A program made the position numbers and the translations under genes. A model generated the notes under the pieces. It saw only the letters and a list, made by a program, of their open reading frames with translations. It was not told the origin of the DNA and did not search any database. DNA of 64,000 nucleotides from Chitinophagaceae bacterium (GTDB lineage Bacteria > Bacteroidota > Bacteroidia > Chitinophagales > Chitinophagaceae): contig SAIX01000013.1 in the NCBI GenBank assembly GCA_004028765.1, positions 1-64,000 of the forward strand. Reading direction: 5' to 3'. Below, piece by piece: positions 59,449-64,000 of this stretch (the first letter of the stretch is position 1; each line of letters opens with the position of its first letter).

Positions 59449-62400
59449 ATGAAAAAACAGCGGTCCCTGCAACGTTTACTGTTGGTTTTCGCCTCAGTAC
59501 TGCTGCTGACAAACGTTTTTGCACAGCCCCGTAAAGTATCGGGTACTGTGCAGTCCGGAGAAGACAAATCCCCCTTACAGGGCGTAACCATTTCTGTAAA
59601 AGGAAAGAAGCGCATTACACAATCCCTTGTCGATGGATCCTTTTCCATACAGGCTTCAAAAGGCGATGTGGTCCTGTTTAGTTTTACAGGTTTTGCAGAC
59701 CAATCGGTAACGGTGGGTGATGCAGAAATCCCAGTGATCAGGTTACAGCCGGATGCATCCAGATTAAATGATGTGGTGGTGGTGGGTTACAGCACACAAT
59801 CCCGCCGCAACGTAACGAGTGCCATTGCAAAAGTGGATAAAGAAGTACTGGCCAATGTACCCCGTGCGAATGTAGGCGCTGCCTTACAGGGAACGGTTTC
59901 AGGTTTGCAGGTGGTGAATGCCACTGGCCAGCCCGGGGCTTCGCCCGTGATCCTTTTACGCGGCGGGGCATCTATCAATAGCCCGGGTGCCCCTCTCGTA
60001 GTGGTGGATGGGATCATCCGTGCATACAATGATATTCCATCAGAAGATATCGCATCGATCGAATTATTAAAAGATGCCGCTGCTACAGCGATCTATGGCG
60101 CGCGTGCCAATAATGGTGTGATCCTCATCACCACCAAACAAGGAAAAGCAGGTACATCGCAGGTGAGTTATAAGTTCACAGGTGGCGAGAACAGGCGAAG
60201 GAGCGGCTACAATTATATGAATGCAAAAGATTACATCTATTACAACCGTCTCGGTAACCTGAATTCGGGCCGAACACTGGCACAGGTAAATTCTTCCAGG
60301 GGCTATGGCCTGTTGACCGGCGCAGCCGACCTGGCATCTTTTGATATCCGCAGCTATGATGCCACCACCGCAGTGCTCCTGCAAAAAGGCTGGGATACCG
60401 TGTCAGATCCTTATGGCGGAACACTCATATTCAAAGACCACGGCAAAGAAGTGGAGAACCTCGTTTTTCAAACCACGCATACGCAGGATCATTACCTGAA
60501 TGTAACAGGAGGTAATGACAAAGGGAAATATTTTGCCAGCTTTGATTATTACAAAGAAGATGGCGTGATCATCGGCTCAGGATACAAAAGGTTTTCGGGC
60601 GATCTAAATGGATCGTATAAAGTAAAACCCAATCTCGAAGTAAGTACGGGTGTTACCCTTTCCACTTCCTCGCAGATCGGTGTGGTGGGTTCGGAAGTGA
60701 ATACCCTGTATCGCACAATGGCCATCTGGCCCACATTCAATCCCTGGCTCGATTCTGCCAAAACCCAGCCCAACCCGGGTAATGGTATCAATGATGGTAA
60801 CACATTATACTGGCTTGGTAAAAGAGATGTGTCGAACGAAGTAAACCGTATCACGGCAAACACAGCTGTAAAATGGGATCTTGTTCCCGGCTTATTTCTG
60901 AAAGGAACTGCAGCGGTGTATTATTTTGAATCGCTTGATCAGGGCTTCGGCCGGGCAACACAATTATACTCCAATATTTTTGCAACGCCTCCTTCCTTCA
61001 GCAGCACTACGCGGGAGTCGTATGCCACCTATTCAAAATCATTTCAGCAACAATACAACCTGCTGCTTAACTACACAAAGCGTTTTGGTGAGAAACACAA
61101 TGTAAGTGCTTTGGTGGGTGGCGAATATTATGGTACCAAGCAGTTTGATATGCAGGTGGATGGTACGCTCGCGCCTACGGATGATATTCCTACTGTGAAT
61201 GCAGCCACTACATTTGCTGCCGGTGCAAACTATACTACCAAATCAGAATACAGGATCGTTTCTGCTTTTGGTGACCTGAATTATAACTATGATCAGCGCT
61301 TCCTGGTACGATTTGTTTTCCGGAATGATGGTGTATCAAGTTTGCCCAGCGGAAATAAATTCGGATTCTTCCCTGGTATGTCGGCGGGATGGAACCTGCA
61401 CAGGGAAAATTTCTTCCAACGCTCTTTTTTTGCAAAATATATTGCCACTTTTAAACCCAGGTTCAGCTATGGCCAGAACGGGAACGTATCCGGACTGGGC
61501 CGTTATGAAGTGCAGGGCGGTTATGGTTCACAGGGTTTGTATAATGGAAATGCAGGATTTCTTAATACCGGCATCATCAATAATAACCTGCACTGGGAAA
61601 AAAGTAAAACCACAGATATCGGTTTTGATATGGGATTGCTGAAAAACCGGATCACTGTTATGTTTGATTATTTTAACCGTGAAACCAGCGACCTCATCAC
61701 CAATCTCTCATTGCCGAGTTATATCGGTTTCGGATCTGTGAGAACCAACCTCGGCACTTACCAGAACAGGGGAGTTGAGATCACTGTAAATGCCAACCTG
61801 CTGAATAAACCCAACGGTATCAGGTTAGATGTTGGTGCCAATGCTTCTTTTGTTAAAAATAAGATCCTGCAACTGCCTTATAACGGGAACGACAATAACC
61901 GACAGGGTGGTTTACAGGTATATGATCCCGTATCCGGAAAAGTGATCTGGGTAGGTGGATTGCAGGAAGGGCAGCGTTTGGGAGATATCTATGCATTTAA
62001 ACAGTTGTCGATTTTTGCTAGTGATGCAGATGTGGCTAAGATCGCAGGTAACAGGAGAGACCTTGTAGCCGGTATCAGCGGACCTAACGTAGCGTATGGC
62101 ACAGGTAAGATCAGTGCAGGTGATGTAAACTGGATGGATGTTGACAGGAATGATACGATCGATTCAAGGGACCAGGTGTATATCGGTAATATTTATCCTA
62201 AGTGGACGGGTGGGTTTAATTTCAATCTTTCCTATAAAGGGTTTTCACTGTACAGTCGTTTTGAATTTGCATTGGGGCATACGATCTATAACGACCTTGT
62301 GGCAAGAACGCTCGGTAATTACCAGGGAACGTTTAACTACTTCGACCTGCAGAAAAATGCATGGTCGCCCACCAATACCGAAACAGATATTCCGAAAGTA

Positions 62401-62748
62401 TATTACGCCGACCAGGTAGCTGCACCGGCGGGCAAGAAAAACTATACACGTATCAACAATGCCAATGCAGTATTGCAGAGCAATAATTCGCGGTTTTATG
62501 AGAAAGGTGATTACCTCGCTTGCCGCGAGATCACATTGTCGTATGAGATCCCGAAATCAATTCTTGCGAGAACAAAAATTTTATCACAGGCAAGAATTTA
62601 TACCAGCCTGAGCAACCTGTTTTATATCACCAAGTTCACCGGCCCAAGTCCTGAGCCACCAGTATCCGGGGGAGCGATCTCTGGTATTTATACAGGTACG
62701 TATCCAACACCAAAAACATTTGTACTCGGTGTACAGGTTTCATTTTAA
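59449..62748 (+). CDS. SusC/RagA-family TonB-dependent outer-membrane transporter
   Basis: A 1099-residue transporter starting at 59449 (MKKQRSLQRLLLVFASVLLL signal); an open frame from 59251 crosses the operator and promoter and is not used. Order: carboxypeptidase-regulatory-like domain (VSGTVQSGEDKSPLQGVTI), plug (LNDVVVVGYSTQSRRNV; PLVVVDGIIRAYNDI; IELLKDAAATAIYGARANNG) and beta-barrel ending FVLGVQVSF. It pairs with the SusD homologue 19 bases downstream. Under probable control of the adjacent FadR-type regulator. Confidence 0.96.
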   Translation: MKKQRSLQRLLLVFASVLLLTNVFAQPRKVSGTVQSGEDKSPLQGVTISVKGKKRITQSLVDGSFSIQASKGDVVLFSFTGFADQSVTVGDAEIPVIRLQPDASRLNDVVVVGYSTQSRRNVTSAIAKVDKEVLANVPRANVGAALQGTVSGLQVVNATGQPGASPVILLRGGASINSPGAPLVVVDGIIRAYNDIPSEDIASIELLKDAAATAIYGARANNGVILITTKQGKAGTSQVSYKFTGGENRRRSGYNYMNAKDYIYYNRLGNLNSGRTLAQVNSSRGYGLLTGAADLASFDIRSYDATTAVLLQKGWDTVSDPYGGTLIFKDHGKEVENLVFQTTHTQDHYLNVTGGNDKGKYFASFDYYKEDGVIIGSGYKRFSGDLNGSYKVKPNLEVSTGVTLSTSSQIGVVGSEVNTLYRTMAIWPTFNPWLDSAKTQPNPGNGINDGNTLYWLGKRDVSNEVNRITANTAVKWDLVPGLFLKGTAAVYYFESLDQGFGRATQLYSNIFATPPSFSSTTRESYATYSKSFQQQYNLLLNYTKRFGEKHNVSALVGGEYYGTKQFDMQVDGTLAPTDDIPTVNAATTFAAGANYTTKSEYRIVSAFGDLNYNYDQRFLVRFVFRNDGVSSLPSGNKFGFFPGMSAGWNLHRENFFQRSFFAKYIATFKPRFSYGQNGNVSGLGRYEVQGGYGSQGLYNGNAGFLNTGIINNNLHWEKSKTTDIGFDMGLLKNRITVMFDYFNRETSDLITNLSLPSYIGFGSVRTNLGTYQNRGVEITVNANLLNKPNGIRLDVGANASFVKNKILQLPYNGNDNNRQGGLQVYDPVSGKVIWVGGLQEGQRLGDIYAFKQLSIFASDADVAKIAGNRRDLVAGISGPNVAYGTGKISAGDVNWMDVDRNDTIDSRDQVYIGNIYPKWTGGFNFNLSYKGFSLYSRFEFALGHTIYNDLVARTLGNYQGTFNYFDLQKNAWSPTNTETDIPKVYYADQVAAPAGKKNYTRINNANAVLQSNNSRFYEKGDYLACREITLSYEIPKSILARTKILSQARIYTSLSNLFYITKFTGPSPEPPVSGGAISGIYTGTYPTPKTFVLGVQVSF

Positions 62749-62767
62749 AAACCGCTAAGCTTATTTT

Positions 62768-64000
62768 ATGAAAAAGAATATTCTTATTGTATCAGCAATG
62801 TGCCTGTCAGCAGCATTCAGTTCCTGTACCAAGCAGGTTGAACTTGCACCGATCAGCAGCATCAGTGATGCCAATTTCTGGCAAACACCCGAGCAGGTGG
62901 ATGCATTTGTATCGGGTATCCATACACGTTTCCGCAGCACCACTTCACAGTTTCAATATCTCGGTGAAATGCGTTCGGATATTTTTGGAACCGATCCCGG
63001 GTCAAGCGCTGCTTTTACCGGCGAAGCCACACAGGGTGTGGAGCGTTTATGGACGAATAACCTCGACCTGGATAATTCAGGTGTATCAGGGTATGGTGGT
63101 TTTTATAATAATATCGTGCAGATCAACCTGCTGATCAGTAAACTGAACAGCACCAATATTGTAACAGCCGCTAATAAAAGTTATTACCTGGGTATCGCTT
63201 ATGGTATGCGTGCCTATTATTACTTTCACATATACCGTACCTGGGGAAAAGCAATCATTCAGACCGAACCCACAACTGCCATCGATATTTCCAATCTCGC
63301 CAAAGCAGCTTCACCTGAAGCAGACGTGATCAAACTGATCAAGGATGATATTGATAATTCGGAGAAAGCATTCGGTAATGTGTACACATTCCGCAATACC
63401 AAAGCTTACTGGTCAAAACCGGCTACACTGATGCTCAAAGCGGAAGTATACCTGTGGACAAGCTACCGCGGTGGAGGTACAGCGGATGCAACGATTGCCA
63501 AAACAGCTTTGCTGGATGCACAAACCAATACAGCGGGTCTTGCATTGCAATCCTCTTTCGCCAATATTTTTTCAACTACAAACCGTGGTAACAGTGAGAT
63601 TATTTTTGCGATCAGGAATGTATTGAATGAAAGTAGTCTTCCATTTTCAGGTACATTTTTGCCGCAGTCAGGCCTGATTGCAAATTATTATGATTCTGTG
63701 GGCAACCGCAAATTCAATGTAACCACGGATAACTGGGGTGGCTTGCTGCGTGCGCCGATAAAGATTGCGACCTTCCGTAAGTTCAGTGATCTGGATAGTC
63801 GTAAATGGGCCAGCATACAACCTGCTTACAATCTCAGTGGCGGCAAATATGTGATTGCAGGGTGTTTTGTAAATAAGTACCAGGGCGAGCAAAGTGCGGG
63901 AGCCCGGGCTTACACAAATGATTTCCCGATTTACCGCTATGCAGACCTGTTATTGTTGCTTGCAGAAGCCAAAGTGATACTGGGCGAGAACCCGGCCGCC
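62768..64000 (+). CDS. SusD/RagB-family lipoprotein, truncated by window end
   Basis: The open frame begins at ATG 62768 (MKKNILIVSAMCLSAAFSSC, lipidated Cys20) and runs 411 codons without a stop to the last base. Features of RagB/SusD are visible: DANFWQTPEQVDAFVSGIHT, YLGIAYGMRAYYYFHIYRTWGK, and FPIYRYADLLLLLAEAKVILGE near the right edge. About 100-150 C-terminal residues are missing because of the window boundary. It is the glycan-binding partner of the preceding SusC. Confidence 0.93.
   Translation, partial: MKKNILIVSAMCLSAAFSSCTKQVELAPISSISDANFWQTPEQVDAFVSGIHTRFRSTTSQFQYLGEMRSDIFGTDPGSSAAFTGEATQGVERLWTNNLDLDNSGVSGYGGFYNNIVQINLLISKLNSTNIVTAANKSYYLGIAYGMRAYYYFHIYRTWGKAIIQTEPTTAIDISNLAKAASPEADVIKLIKDDIDNSEKAFGNVYTFRNTKAYWSKPATLMLKAEVYLWTSYRGGGTADATIAKTALLDAQTNTAGLALQSSFANIFSTTNRGNSEIIFAIRNVLNESSLPFSGTFLPQSGLIANYYDSVGNRKFNVTTDNWGGLLRAPIKIATFRKFSDLDSRKWASIQPAYNLSGGKYVIAGCFVNKYQGEQSAGARAYTNDFPIYRYADLLLLLAEAKVILGENPAA

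Noticed and set aside
1-64000. CRISPR arrays, tRNA/rRNA genes, insertion sequences, prophage or integrase genes
   Set aside because: Looked for by pattern and by protein content; none was found. The repeats seen are short intergenic elements without spacer periodicity.

Overview
The window looks like a chromosomal segment of a Bacteroidota bacterium, most likely a Chitinophagales/Sphingobacteriia-type glycan degrader. The reasons are two SusC/SusD pairs, RagB-type lipoproteins, a Bacteroidota-style promoter (TTTG, 19 bp, TAnnTTTG) in front of the second susC, many Sec- and Tat-exported carbohydrate enzymes, and a non-E. coli-type rhamnose pathway (RhaI isomerase, aldolase-dehydrogenase fusion). 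I found no rRNA, tRNA, CRISPR array, transposase or phage gene. The last gene (a SusD homologue) runs off the right edge.

Layout. 1-5.3 kb: housekeeping genes (TMEM175-type channel, murQ with a sugar kinase and a coupled hypothetical gene, an S41 protease), bordered by short intergenic repeats. 5.3-12.8 kb: a GntR regulator divergent from a complete L-rhamnose operon (rhaT, aldolase/lactaldehyde dehydrogenase fusion, rhaM, rhaI, kinase). 13-18.1 kb: a lipoprotein, a DUF1003 protein, a Tat-exported Gfo/Idh/MocA oxidoreductase, a Tat-exported Nif3-like protein and a GH30 enzyme. 18.1-28 kb: a LacI regulator, a GH97 enzyme, and a susC-susD-GH88 unit on the minus strand. 28.3-40.5 kb: a long plus-strand cluster with a ThuA protein, an oxidoreductase, an orphan TonB plug protein, uxuB-type SDR, uxaC, a tandem DUF1080 protein, another Tat oxidoreductase, a DMT transporter, a DlgD-like reductase, a zinc dehydrogenase and a DUF2264/GH154 protein; this is uronate catabolism. 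40.8-44.2 kb (minus): apbE, a SUMF1-like protein and a Tat oxidoreductase. 44.2-54.2 kb (plus): a Tat-exported TIM-barrel isomerase, a PhyH dioxygenase, an SGNH acetylesterase, two GH78 rhamnosidases and a GH5-like enzyme. 54.3-59.2 kb (minus): an SGNH-GH20 fusion, a second acetylesterase and a FadR-type GntR regulator. 59.4-64 kb: a second susC-susD pair.

How the genes fit together (inference). GH78 (rhamnose), GH88 and GH154 (glucuronate), GH30/GH97 (glucose-type links), GH20 (hexosamine) and acetylesterases would release rhamnose and glucuronate, and the rhamnose operon plus the uxaC/uxuB steps would consume them. An acetylated rhamnose- and glucuronate-containing polysaccharide (gellan-like, ulvan-like, or arabinogalactan/pectic side chains) is the obvious candidate. 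No polysaccharide lyase is present here, and uxuA, kdgK and kdgA are not in the window. Alongside the hydrolases there is an unusually dense set of exported redox genes: three Tat oxidoreductases and one Sec oxidoreductase, a DUF1080 (3-keto-disaccharide hydrolase family) protein, a Tat-exported TIM-barrel isomerase and a Tat-exported Nif3-like protein. Together they suggest a periplasmic oxidative route of glycoside cleavage, the most interesting system-level hypothesis in the window. Two regulatory circuits can be read from the DNA: LacI-type boxes near the uronate genes, and an identical inverted 18-bp operator pair between the FadR-type regulator and the second susC.
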